Origin: Hydractinia symbiolongicarpus
Lineage: Eukaryota > Cnidaria > Hydrozoa > Anthoathecata > Hydractiniidae
Length of the DNA: 64,000 nt
Direction: 5' to 3'
NCBI RefSeq assembly: GCF_029227915.1
Contig: NC_079886.1
Location: 27,134,501 to 27,198,500, forward strand
The notes beneath the pieces were generated by a model that did no database searches, was not told the DNA's origin, and saw nothing but the letters and a program-made list of their open reading frames with translations. Position numbers and translations under genes: made by a program. Positions 50,101 to 63,165 of this stretch are shown one piece after another (positions within the stretch are counted from its first letter, which is position 1; the number at the start of each line of letters is the position of its first letter).

Positions 50101-53100
50101 AGAATCGTTTGGGAAATGAGTTTATTCCCTGGGTACTTTCTTTGTATACTTTTCACTGTACGGGCTGAGTCCGTGATATACGGAAAATCGCGGGTTTTCG
50201 TTTGCCGGCGATTAAACTCCTTTTTTTCAACGTCTCATCAAAAACGAAATCATTTTTGAAAACTACAAGTCTCATGCGTTTTAGTGGCGAAAAAATAATT
50301 TAAAGAATCGTTTGGGAAATGAGTTTACTCCCTGGGTACTTTCTTTGTATACTTTTCACTGTACGGGCCGAGTCCGTGATATACGGAAAATTGCGGGTTT
50401 TCGTTTGCCGGCGATTAAACTCCTTTTATTCAGCGTCTCATCAAAAATGAAATCATTTTTGAAAACTACAAGTCTCATGCGTTTTAGTGTTGAAAAAATA
50501 ATTAAAAGAATCGTTCGGGAAGTGAGTTTACTCCCTGGGTACTTTCTTTGTATACTCTTGACTATACGGGCCGAATCCGGGATTTACGGGAAATTGCAGG
50601 TTTTCGTTTGCCGGCGATTGAACTCCTTTTATTCAGCGTCTCATCAAAAAGGAAATTGTTTTTGAAAAGTACAAGTCTTATGCGTTTTAGTGGTTAAAAA
50701 TTAATTTAAAAAATCGTTCGGGAAATGAGTTTACTCCCAGTTTACTTTCTTTGTATACATTTGACTATACGGGTCAAGTCCGGAATTTACGGGAAATCGC
50801 GGGTTTTCGTTTGCCGGCGATTAAACTCCTTTTATTCAGCGTCTCATCAAAAACAAAATCATTTTTGAAAACTACAAGTCTCATGCGTTTTAGTGGTGAA
50901 AAAATAATTTAAGAAATCGTTCGGAAAATGAGTTTACTCCCAGTTTACTTTCTTTGTATACATTCGACTATACGGGTCAAGCCCGGGATTTACGGCAAAT
51001 CGCGGGTTTTCGTTTGCCGGCGATTAAACTCCTTTTATTCAGCGTCTCAGTAAAAATGAAATCATTTTTGAAAACTACAAGTCTCATGCGTTTTAGTGGT
51101 GAAAAAATAATTTAAAGAATCGTTTGGGAAATGAGTTTACTCCCTGGGCACTTTCTTTTTATACTTTTCACTGTACGGGCCGAGTCCGTGATATACGGAA
51201 AATCGCGGGTTTTCGTTTGCCGGCGATTAAACTTCTTTTATTCAGCGTCTCATCAAAAATGAAATCATTTTTGAAAACTACAAGTCTCATGCGTTTTAGT
51301 GGTGAAAAAATAATTAAAAGAATCGGTCGGGAAATGAGTTTACTCCCAGTTTACTTTCTTTGTATACATTTGACTATACGGGTCAAGTCCGGAATTTACG
51401 GGAAATCGCGGGTTTTCGTTTGCCGGCGATTAAACTCCTTTTATTCAGCGTCTCATCAAAAACAAAATCATTTTTGAAAACTACAAGTCTCATGCGTTTT
51501 AGTGGTGAAAAAATAATTTAAAAAATCGTTCGGAAAATGAGTTTACTCCCAGTTTACTTTCTTTGTATACATTCGACTATACGGGTCAAGCCCGGGATTT
51601 ACGGCAAATCGCGGGTTTTCGTTTGCCGGCGATTAAACTCCTTTTATTCAGCGTCTCAGTAAAAATGAAATCATTTTTGAAAACTACAAGTCTCATGCGT
51701 TTTAGTGGTGAAAAAAAATTTAAAGAATCGTTTGGGAAATGAGTTTACTCCCTGGGCACTTTCTTTTTATACTTTTCACTGTACTGGCCGAGTCCGTGAT
51801 ATACGGAAAATCGCGGGTTTTCGTTTGCCGGCGATTAAACTTCTTTTATTCAGCGTCTCATCAAAAATGAAATCATTTTTGAAAACTACAAGTCTCATGC
51901 GTTTTAGTGGTGAAAAAATAATTAAAAGAATCGTTCGGGAAATGAGTTTACTCCCTGGGTACTTTCTTTGTATACTTTTGACTATACGGGCCGAGTCCGG
52001 GATTTACGGGAAATTGCAGGTTTTCGTTTGCGGCGATTGAACTCCATTTTATTTAGAATCTCATCAAAAATGAAATTGTTATTGAAAACTACAAGTCTTA
52101 TGCGTTTTAGTGGTTAAAATTAATTTAAAAAATCTTTCGGGAAATGAGTTTACTCCCAGTTTACTTTCTTTGTATACATTTGACTATACGGGTCAAGCCC
52201 AGGATTTACGGGAAATCGCGGGTTTTCGTTTGCCGGCGATTAAACTCCTTTTATTCAGCGTCTCATCAAAAACAAAATCATTTTTGAAAACTACAAGTCT
52301 CATGCGTTTTAGTGGTGAAAAAATAATTAAAAGAATCGTTCGGGAAGTGAGTTTACTCCCTGGGTACTTTCTGTGTATACTTTTGACTATACGGGCCGAG
52401 TCCGGGATTTACGGAAAATCGCGGGTTTTCGTTTGCCGGCGATTAAACTCCTTTTATTCAGCGTCTCAGCAAAAATGAAATCATTTTTGAAAACTACAAG
52501 TCTCATGCGTTTTGGTGGTGAAGAAATAATTTAAAAAATCGTTCGGCAAATGAGTTTACTCCCTGGGTATTTTCTTTGTATACATTCGACTATACGGCCA
52601 AGCTCGGGATTTACGGGAAATCGCGGGATTTCGTCTGCCGGCGATTAAACTCCTTTTATTCAGCGTCTCATCAAAAATGAAATCATTTTTGAAAACTACA
52701 AGTCTCATGCGTTTTAGTGGTGAAAAAATAATTAAAAGAATCGTTCGGGAAGTGAGTTTACTCCCTGGGTACTTTCTTTGTATACTTTTGACTATACGGG
52801 CCGAGTCCGGGATTTACGGGAAATTGCAGGTTTTCGTTTGCCGGCGATTGAACTCCTTTTATTCAGAGTCTCATCAAAAATGAAATTGTTATTGAAAACT
52901 ACAAGTCTTATGCGTTTTAGTGGTTAAAATTAATTTAAAAAATCGTTCGGGAAATGAGTTTACTCCCAGTTTACTTTCTTTGTATACATTTGACTATACG
53001 GGTCAAGCCCGGGATTTACGGGAAATCGCGGGTTTTCGTTTGCCGGCGATTAAACTCCTTTTATTCAGCGTCTCAGCAAAAATGAAATCATTTTTGAAAA

Positions 53101-53740
53101 CTACAAGTCTCATGCGTTTTAGTGGTGAAGAAATAATTTAAAAAATCGTTCGGCAAATGAGTTTACTCCCTGGGTATTTTCTTTGTATACATTCGACTAT
53201 ACGGCCAAGCCCGGGATTTACGGGAAATCGCGGGATTTCGTTTGCCGGCGATTAAACTCCTTTTATTCAGCGTCTCATCAAAAATGAAATCATTTTTGAA
53301 AACTACAAGTCTCATGCGTTTTAGTGGTGCAGAAATAATTTAAAAAATCGTTCGGCAAATGAGTTTACTCCCTGGGTATTTTCTTTGTATACATTCAACT
53401 ATACGGCCAAGCCCGGGATTTACGGGACATCGCGGGTTTTCATTTGCCGGCGATTAAACTCCTTTTATTCAGCGTCTCATCAAAAACGAAATCATTTTTG
53501 AAAACTACAAGTCTCATGCGTTTTAGTGGTGAAAAATAATTTAAAGAATCGTTCGGGAAATGAGTTTACTCCCTGCGTACTTTCTTTGTATACTTTTGAC
53601 TATACGGGCCGAGTCTGGGATTTACGGGAAATCGCGGGTTTTCGTTTGCCGGAGATTAAACTCCTTTTATTCAGCGTCTCATCAAGAATGAAATCGTTTT
53701 TGAAAACTAGAAGTCTCATGCGTTTTAGTGGTAAAAAATT
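50101..53740. repeat. Large duplication, copy B (~18 monomers, 3,640 bp)
   Basis: It repeats copy A in order, with one trimer fewer at its left end. Private changes since duplication include AATCGGTCGGG (about 51,325), TTTGCGGCGATTG with an inserted A in CTCCATTTTATT (about 52,030-52,045), TTTCTGTGTATAC (about 52,370), GTCTGCCGGCG (about 52,635) and GGGACATCG (about 53,427). Few changes over 3.6 kb indicate a young event. The match stops near 53,740, where the 5-monomer pattern resumes. Confidence 0.85.
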
Positions 53741-56190
53741 AATTCAAAAAATCGTTCGGGAAATGAGTTTACTCCCAGTTTACTCTCTTTGTATACATTC
53801 GACTATACGGGCCGAGTCTGGGATTTACGGGAAATCGCGGGTTTTCGTTTGCCGGAGATTAAACTCCTTTTATTCAGCGTCTCATCAAGAATGAAATCAT
53901 TTTTGAAAACTACAAGTCTCATGCGTTTTAGTGGTGAAGAAATAATTTAAAAAATCGTTCGGCAAATGAGTTTACTCCCTGGGTATTTTCTTTGTATACA
54001 TTCGACTATACGGCCAAGCCCAGGATTTACGGGAAATCGCGGGTTTTCGTTTGCCGGCGATTAAACTCCTTTTGTACAACGTCTCATGAAAAACGAAATC
54101 ATTTTAGAAAACTACAAGTCTCATGCGTTTTAGTGGTGAAAAAATAATTTAAAGAATCGTTTGGGAAATGAGTTTACTCCCTGGGTACTTTCTTTGTATA
54201 CTTTTCACTGTACGGGCCGAGTCCGTGATATACGGAAAATCGCGGGTTTTCGTTTGCCGGCGATTAAACTCCTTTTGTTCAACGTCTCATCAAAAACGAA
54301 ATCATTTTTGAAAACTACAAGTCTCATGCGTTTTAGTGGCGAAAAAATAATTTAAAGAATCGTTTGGGAAATGAGTTTACTCCCTGGGTACTTTCTTTGT
54401 ATACTTTTCACTGTACGGGCCGAGTCCGTGATATACGGAAAATCGCGGGTTTTCGTTTGCCGGCGATTAAACTCCTTTTATTCAGCGTCTCATCAAAAAT
54501 GAAATCATTTTTGAAAACTACAAGTCGCATGCGTTTTAGTGGTGAAAAAATAATTAAAAGAATCGTTCGGGAAGTGAGTTTACTCCCTGGGTACTTTCTT
54601 TGTATACTCTTGACTATACGGGCCGAGTCCGGGATTTACGGGAAATTGCAGGTTTTCGTTTGCCGGCGATTGAACTCCTTTTATTCAGCGTCTCATCAAA
54701 AATGAAATTGTTTTTAAAAACTACAAGTCTTATGCGTTTTAGTGGTTAAAAATTAATTTAAAAAATCGTTCGGGAAATGAGTTTACTCCCAGTTTACTTT
54801 CTTTGTATACATTTGACTATACGGGTCAAGCCCGGAATTTACGGGAAATCGCGGGTTTTCGTTTGCCGGCGATTAAACTCCTTTTATTCAGCGTCTCATC
54901 AAAAACAAAATCATTTTTGAAAACTACAAGTCTCATGCGTTTTAGTGGTGAAAAAATAATTTAAAAAATTGTTCGGAAAATGAGTTTACTCCCAGTTTAC
55001 TTTCTTTGTATACATTCGACTATACGGGTCAAGCCCGGGATTTACGGCAAATCGCGGGTTTTCGTTTGCCGGCGATTAAACTCCTTTTATTCAGCGTCTC
55101 AGTAAAAATGAAATCATTTTTGAAAACTACAAGTCTAATGCGTTTTAGTGGTGAAAAAATAATTTAAAGAATCGTTTGGGAAATGAGTTTACTCCCTGGG
55201 TACTTTCTTTGTATACTTTTCACTGTACGGGCCGAGTCCGTGATATACGGAAAATCGCGGGTTTTCGTTTGCCGGCGATTAAACTCCTTTTGTTCAACGT
55301 CTCATCAAAAACGAAATCATTTTTGAAAACTACAAGTCTCATGCGTTTTAGTGGCGAAAAAATAATTTAAAGAATCGTTTGGGAAATGAGTTTACTCCCT
55401 GGGTACTTTCTTTGTATACTTTTCACTGTACGGGCCGAGTCCGTGATATACGGAAAATCGCGGGTTTTCGTTTGCCGGCGATTAAACTCCTTTTATTCAG
55501 CGTCTCATCAAAAATGAAATCATTTTTGAAAACTACAAGTCGCATGCGTTTTAGTGGTGAAAAAATAATTAAAAGAATCGTTCGGGAAGTGAGTTTACTC
55601 CCTGGGTACTTTCTTTGTATACTCTTGACTATACGGGCCGAGTCCGGGATTTACGGGAAATTGCAGGTTTTCGTTTGCCGGCGATTGAACTCCTTTTATT
55701 CAGCGTCTCATCAAAAATGAAATTGTTTTTAAAAACTACAAGTCTTATGCGTTTTAGTGGTTAAAAATTAATTTAAAAAATCGTTCGGGAAATGAGTTTA
55801 CTCCCAGTTTACTTTCTTTGTATACATTTGACTATACGGGTCAAGCCCGGAATTTACGGGAAATCGCGGGTTTTCGTTTGCCGGCGATTAAACTCCTTTT
55901 ATTCAGCGTCTCATCAAAAACAAAATCATTTTTGAAAACTACAAGTCTCATGCGTTTTAGTGGTGAAAAAATAATTTAAAAAATTGTTCGGAAAATGAGT
56001 TTACTCCCAGTTTACTTTCTTTGTATACATTCGACTATACGGGTCAAGCCCGGGATTTACGGCAAATCGCGGGTTTTCGTTTGCCGGCGATTAAACTCTT
56101 TTTATTCAGCGTCTCAGTAAAAATGAAATCATTTTTGAAAACTACAAGTCTAATGCGTTTTAGTGGTGAAAAAATAATTTAAAGAATCGT
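53741..56190. repeat. 5-monomer higher-order repeat, 1,015 bp, two copies
   Basis: Paired subfamily IV monomers begin near 54,165/54,368 and 55,180/55,383, 1,015 bp apart. The copies share CAAGTCGCATGCG, AAGTCTAATGCG and CTCTTGACTATAC. The block belongs to the same family as 43216-45844 (both have CTCATGAAAAACG and TTAATTCAAAAAATCG at the entry). The large duplication therefore lies inside a once-continuous 5-monomer array. Confidence 0.83.
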
Positions 56191-59100
56191 TTGGGAAATG
56201 AGTTTACTCCCTGGGTACTTTCTTTGTATACTTTTCACTGTACGGGCCGAGTCCGTGATATACGGAAAATCGCGGATTTTCGTTTGCCGGCGATTAAACT
56301 TCTTTTATTCAGCGTCTCATCAAAAATGAAATCATTTTTGAAAACTACAAATCTCATGCGTTTTAGTGGTGAAAAAATAATTAAAAGAATCGTTCGGGAA
56401 GTGAGTTTACTCCATGGGTACTTTCTTTGTATACTTTTGACTATACGGGCCGAGTCCGGGATTTACGGGAAATTGCAGGTTTTCGTTTGCCGGCGATTGA
56501 ACTCCTTTTATTCAGAGTCTCATCAAAAATGAAATTGTTTTTGAAAACTACAAGTCTTATGCGTTTTAGTGGTTAAAATTAATTTAAAAAATCGTTCGGG
56601 AAATGAGTTTACTCCCAGTTTACTTTCTTTGTATACATTTGACTATACGGGTCAAGCCCGGGATTTACGGGAAATCGCGGGTTTTCGTTTGCCGGCGATT
56701 AAACTCCTTTTATTCAGCGTCTCATCAAAAACAAAATCTTTTTGAAAACTACAAGTCTCATGCGTTTTAGTGGTGAAAAAATAATTAAAAGAATCGTTCG
56801 GGAAGTGAGTTTACTCCCTGGGTACTTTCTTTGTATACTTTTGACTATACGGGCCGAGTCCGGGATTTACGGGAAATTGCAGGTTTTCGTTTGCCGGCGA
56901 TTGAACTCCTTTTATTCAGCGTCTCATCAAAAATGAAATTGTTTTTGAAAACTACAAGTCTTATGCGTTTTAGTGGTTAAAGTTAATTTAAAAAATCGTT
57001 CGGGAAATGAGTTTACTCCCAGTTTACTTTCTTTATATACATTTGACTATACGGGTCAAGCCCAGGATTTACGGGAAATCGCGGGTTTTCGTTTGCCTGC
57101 GATTAAACTCCTTTTATTCAGCGTCTCATCAAAAACAAAATCATTTTTGAAAACTACAAGTCTCATGCGTTTTAGTGGTGAAAAAATAATTTAAAAAATC
57201 GTTCGGAAAATGAGTTTACTCCCAGTTTACTTTCTTTGTATACATTCGACTATACGGGCCGAGTCCGTGATATACGGAAAATCGCGGGTTTTCGTTTGCC
57301 GGCGATTAAACTTCTTTTATTCAGCCTTTCATCAAAAATGAAATCATTTTTGAAAACTACAAGTCTCATGCGTTTTAGTGGTGAAAAAATAATTAAAAGA
57401 ATCGTTCGGGAAGTGAGTTTACTCCCTGGGTACTTTCTTTGTATACTTTTGACTATACGGGCCGAGTCCGGGATTTACGGGAAATTGCAGGTTTTCGTTT
57501 GCCGGTGATTGAACTCCTTTTATTTAGCGTCTCATCAAAAATGAAATTGTTTTTCAAAACTACAAGTCTTATGCGTTTTAGTGGTTAAAAATTAATTTAA
57601 AAAATCGTTCGGGAAGTGAGTTTACTCCCTGGGTACTTTCTTTGTATACTTTTGACTATACGGGCCGAGTCCGGGATTTACGGGAAATTGCAGGTTTTCG
57701 TTTGCCGGCGATTGAACTCCTTTTATTTAGCGTCTCATCAAAAATGAAATTGTTTTTCAAAACTACAAGTCTTATGCGTTTTAGTGGTTAAAAATTAATT
57801 TAAAAAATCGTTCGGGAAATGAGTTTACTCCCAGTTTACTTTCTTTGTATACATTTGACTATACGGGTCAAGCCCGGGATTTACGGGAAATCGCGGGTTT
57901 TCGTTTGCCGGCGATTAAACTCCTTTTATTCAGTGTCTCATCAAAAACAAAATCATTTTGGAAAACTACAAGTCTTATGCGTTTTAGTGGTTAAAAATAA
58001 ATTTAAAAAATCGTTCGGGAAATGAGTTTACTCCCAGTTTACTTTCTTTGTATACAATTGACTATACGGGTCAAGCCCGGAATTTACGGGAAATCGCGGG
58101 TTTTCGTTTGCCGGCGATTAAACTCCTTTTATTCAGCGTCTCATCAAAAACAAAATCATTTTTGAAAACTACAAGTCTCATGCGTTTTAGTGGTGAAAAA
58201 ATAATTTAAAAAATTGTTCGGAAAATGAGTTTACTCCCAGTTTACTTTCTTTGTATACATTCGACTATACGGGTCAAGCCCGGGATTTACGGCAAATCGC
58301 GGGTTTTCGTTTGCCGGCGATTAAACTCCTTTTATTCAGCGTCTCAGTAAAAATGAAATCATTTTTGAAAACTACAAGTCTCATGCGTTTTAGTGGTGAA
58401 AAAATAATTTAAAGAATCGTTTGGGAAATGAGTTTACTCCCTGGGTACTTTCTTTTTATACTTTTCACTGTACGGGCCGAGTCCGTGATATACGGAAAAT
58501 CGCGGATTTTCGTTTGCCGGCGATTAAACTTCTTTTATTCAACGTCTCATCAAAAATGAAATCATTTTTGAAAACTACAAATCTCATGCGTTTTAGTGGT
58601 GAAAAAATAATTAAAAGAATCGTTCGGGAAGTGAGTTTACTCCCTGGGTACTTTCTTTGTATACTTTTGACTATACGGGCCGAGTCCGGGATTTACGGGA
58701 AATTGCAGGTTTTCGTTTGCCGGCGATTGAACTCCTTTTATTCAGAGTCTCATCAAAAATGAAATTGTTTTTGAAAACTACAAGTCTTATGCGTTTTAGT
58801 GGTTAAAATTAATTTAAAAAATCGTTCGGGAAATGAGTTTACTCCCAGTTTACTTTCTTTGTATACATTTGACTATACGGGTCAAGCCCGGGATTTACGG
58901 GAAATCGCGGGTTTTCGTTTGCCGGCGATTAAACTCCTTTTATTCAGCGTCTCATCAAAAACAAAATCTTTTTGAAAACTACAAGTCTCATGCGTTTTAG
59001 TGGTGAAAAAATAATTAAAAGAATCGTTCGGGAAGTGAGTTTACTCCCTGGGTACTTTCTTTGTATACTTTTGACTATACGGGCCGAGTCCGGGATTTAC

Positions 59101-62060
59101 GGGAAATTGCAGGTTTTCGTTTGCCGGCGATTGAACTCCTTTTATTCAGCGTCTCATCAAAAATGAAATTGTTTTTGAAAACTACAAGTCTTATGCGTTT
59201 TAGTGGTTAAAGTTAATTTAAAAAATCGTTCGGGAAATGAGTTTACTCCCAGTTTACTTTCTTTATATACATTTGACTATACGGGTCAAGCCCAGGATTT
59301 ACGGGAAATCCGCGGGTTTTCGTTTGCCTGCGATTAAACTCCTTTTATTCAGCGTCTCATCAAAAACAAAATCATTTTTGAAAACTACAAGTCTCATGCG
59401 TTTTAGTGGTGAAAAAATAATTTAAAAAATCGTTCGGAAAATGAGTTTACTCCCAGTTTACTTTCTTTGTATACATTCGACTATACGGGCCGAGTCCGTT
59501 ATATACGGAAAATCGCGGGTTTTCGTTTGCCGGCGATTAAACTTCTTTTATTCAGCCTTTCATCAAAAATGAAATCATTTTTGAAAACTACAAGTCTCAT
59601 GCGTTTTAGTGGTGAAAAAATAATTAAAAGAATCGTTCGAGAAGTGAGTTTACTCCCTGGGTACTTTCTTTGTATACTTTTGACTATACGGGCCGAGTCC
59701 GGGATTTACGGGAAATTGCAGGTTTTCGTTTGCCGGCGATTGAACTCCTTTTATTTAGCGTCTCATCAAAAATGAAATTGTTTTCAAAACTACAAGTCTT
59801 ATGCGTTTTAGTGGTTAAAAATTAATTTAAAAAATCGTTCGGGAAATGAGTTTACTCCCAGTTTACTTTCTTTGTATACATTTGACTATACGGGTCAAGC
59901 CCGGGATTTACGGGAAATCGCGGGTTTTCGTTTGCCGGCGATTAAACTCCTTTTATTCAGTGTCTCATCAAAAACAAAATCATTTTGGAAAACTACAAGT
60001 CTTATGCGTTTTAGTGGTTAAAAATAAATTTAAAAAATCGTTCGGGAAATGAGTTTACTCCCAGTTTACTTTCTTTGTATACAATTGACTATACGGGTCA
60101 AGCCCGGAATTTACGGGAAATCGCGGGTTTTCGTTTGCCGGCGATTAAACTCCTTTTATTCAGCGTCTCATCAAAAACAAAATCATTTTTGAAAACTACA
60201 AGTCTCATGCGTTTTAGTGGTGAAAAAATAATTTAAAAAATTGTTCGGAAAATGAGTTTACTCCCAGTTTACTTTCTTTGTATACATTCGACTATACGGG
60301 TCAAGCCCGGGATTTACGGCAAATCGCGGGTTTTCGTTTGCCGGCGATTAAACTCCTTTTATTCAGCGTCTCAGTAAAAATGAAATCATTTTTGAAAACT
60401 ACAAGTCTCATGCGTTTTAGTGGTGAAAAAATAATTTAAAGAATCGTTTGGGAAATGAGTTTACTCCCTGGGTACTTTCTTTTTATACTTTTCACTGTAC
60501 GGGCCGAGTCCGTGATATACGGAAAATCGCGGATTTTCGTTTGCCGGCGATTAAACTTCTTTTATTCAACGTCTCATCAAAAATGAAATCATTTTTGAAA
60601 ACTACAAATCTCATGCGTTTTAGTGGTGAAAAAATAATTAAAAGAATCGTTCGGGAAGTGAGTTTACTCCCTGGGTACTTTCTTTGTATACTTTTGACTA
60701 TACGGGCCGAGTCCGGGATTTACGGGAAATTGCAGGTTTTCGTTTGCCGGCGATTGAACTCCTTTTATTCAGAGTCTCATCAAAAATGAAATTGTTTTTG
60801 AAAACTACAAGTCTTATGCGTTTTAGTGGTTAAAATTAATTTAAAAAATCGTTCGGGAAATGAGTTTACTCCCAGTTTACTTTCTTTGTATACATTTGAC
60901 TATACGGGTCAAGCCCGGGATTTACGGGAAATCGCGGGTTTTCGTTTGCCGGCGATTAAACTCCTTTTATTCAGCGTCTCATCAAAAACAAAATCTTTTT
61001 GAAAACTACAAGTCTCATGCGTTTTAGTGGTGAAAAAATAATTAAAAGAATCGTTCGGGAAGTGAGTTTACTCCCTGGGTACTTTCTTTGTATACTTTTG
61101 ACTATACGGGCCGAGTCCGGGATTTACGGGAAATTGCAGGTTTTCGTTTGCCGGCGATTGAACTCCTTTTATTCAGCGTCTCATCAAAAATGAAATTGTT
61201 TTTGAAAACTACAAGTCTTATGCGTTTTAGTGGTTAAAGTTAATTTAAAAAATCGTTCGGGAAATGAGTTTACTCCCAGTTTACTTTCTTTATATACATT
61301 TGACTATACGGGTCAAGCCCAGGATTTACGGGAAATCCGCGGGTTTTCGTTTGCCTGCGATTAAACTCCTTTTATTCAGCGTCTCATCAAAAACAAAATC
61401 ATTTTTGAAAACTACAAGTCTCATGCGTTTTAGTGGTGAAAAAATAATTTAAAAAATCGTTCGGAAAATGAGTTTACTCCCAGTTTACTTTCTTTGTATA
61501 CATTCGACTATACGGGCCGAGTCCGTTATATACGGAAAATCGCGGGTTTTCGTTTGCCGGCGATTAAACTTCTTTTATTCAGCCTTTCATCAAAAATGAA
61601 ATCATTTTTGAAAACTACAAGTCTCATGCGTTTTAGTGGTGAAAAAATAATTAAAAGAATCGTTCGGGAAGTGAGTTTACTCCCTGGGTACTTTCTTTGT
61701 ATACTTTTGACTATACGGGCCGAGTCCGGGATTTACGGGAAATTGCAGGTTTTCGTTTGCCGGCGATTGAACTCCTTTTATTTAGCGTCTCATCAAATAT
61801 GAAATTGTTTTTCAAAACTACAAGTCTTATGCGTTTTAGTGGTTAAAAATTAATTTAAAAAATCGTTCGGGAAATGAGTTTACTTCCAGTTTACTTTCTT
61901 TGTATACATTTGACTATACGGGTCAAGCCCGGGATTTACGGGAAATCGCGGGTTTTCGTTTGCCGGCGATTAAATTCCTTTTATTCAGTGTCTCATCAAA
62001 AACAAAATCATTTTGGAAAACTACAAGTCTCATGCGTTTTAGTGGTGAAAAAATAATTTA
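56191..62060. repeat. 10/11-monomer higher-order repeat, 2,230 then 2,027 bp
   Basis: Unit starts at 56,191, 58,421 and 60,448 give spacings of 2,230 and 2,027 bp. The 11-monomer form has one extra monomer, a fresh tandem copy at about 57,613-57,815 of its left neighbour. Shared markers are ACAAAATCTTTTTG (about 56,732, 58,961 and 60,988), GCCTTTCATC and CATTTTGGAAAAC. The last two units appear almost identical. Differences I found are TTCGAGAAG versus TTCGGGAAG (about 59,638 and 61,665) and a one-T length change near 59,780. Confidence 0.88.
59308..59318. repeat. One-base insertion marker (AAATCCGCGGG)
   Basis: An extra C turns AAATCGCGGG into AAATCCGCGGG. The same insertion is in the matching monomers near 61,335 and 62,553, but not in their relative near 57,080, which shares the neighbouring TTTATATACATTTG and TTTGCCTGCG variants. 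It dates the order of the duplications in the right part of the array. Confidence 0.85.
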
Positions 62061-63165
62061 AAAAATCGTTCGGAAAATGAGTTTACTCCCAGTTTACTTT
62101 CTTTGTATACATTCGACTATAGGGGTCAAGCCCGGGATTTACGGCAAGTCGCGGGTTTTTGTTTGCCGGAGATTAAACTCCTTTTATTCAGCGTCTCATC
62201 AAGAATGAAATCGTTTTTGAAAACTACAAGTCTCATGCGTTTTACTGGTGAAAAAATAATTTAAAGAATAGTTCGGGAAATGAGTTTATTCCCTGGGTAC
62301 TTTCTTTGTATACTTTTGACTATACGGGCCGAGTCTGGGATTTACGGGAAATCGCGGGTTTTCGTTTGCCGGAGATTAAACTGCTTTCATTCAGCGTCTC
62401 ATCAAAAATGAAATTGTTTTTCAAAACTACAAGTCTTATGCGTTTTAGTGGTTAAAGTTAATTTAAAAAATCGTTCGGGAAATGCGTTTACTCCCAGTTT
62501 ACTTTCTTTATATACATTTGACTATACGGGTCAAGCCCAGGATTTACGGGAAATCCGCGGGTTTTCGTTTGCCTGCGATTAAACTCCTTTTATTCAGCGT
62601 CTCATCAAAAACAAAATCATTTTTGAAAACTACAAGTCTCATGCGTTTTAGTGGTGAAAAAATAATTTAAAAAATCGTTCGGAAAATGAGTTTACTCCCA
62701 GTTTACTTTCTTTGTATACATTCGACTATAGGGGTCAAGCCCGGGATTTACGGCAAGTCGCGGGTTTTTGTTTGCCGGAGATTAAACTCCTTTTATTCAG
62801 CGTCTCATCAAGAATGAAATCGTTTTTGAAAACTACAAGTCTCATGCGTTTTAGTGGTGAAAAAATAATTTAAAGAATAGTTCGGGAAATGAGTTTATTC
62901 CCTGGGTACTTTCTTTGTATACTTTTGACTATACGGGCCGAGTCTGGGATTTACGGGAAATCGCGGGTTTTCGTTTGCCGGAGATTAAACTGCTTTTATT
63001 CAGCGTCTCATCAAGAATGAAATCGTTTTTGAACACTACAAGTCTCCTGCGTTTTAATGGTGAAAAAATAATTTAAAAAATCATTCGGGAAATCAGTTTA
63101 CTCCCTAGGTACTTTTTTGTATACTTTTGACTATGCGGGCCGAGTACGGGATTTACGGGAAATCG
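62061..63165. repeat. 3-monomer duplication, 609 bp, interrupting the 10-monomer array
   Basis: ATTCGACTATAGGGGTC occurs at 62111 and 62720, 609 bp apart, each followed by GGCAAGTCGCGGG and TTTTTGTTTGCCGGAG. The monomers with AAAGAATAGTTCGGG and AAACTGCTTT also recur (about 62,270 and 62,875). A further monomer with TTTTAATGGTG and CTATGCGGGCC (about 63,055-63,140) occurs once. Confidence 0.82.
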
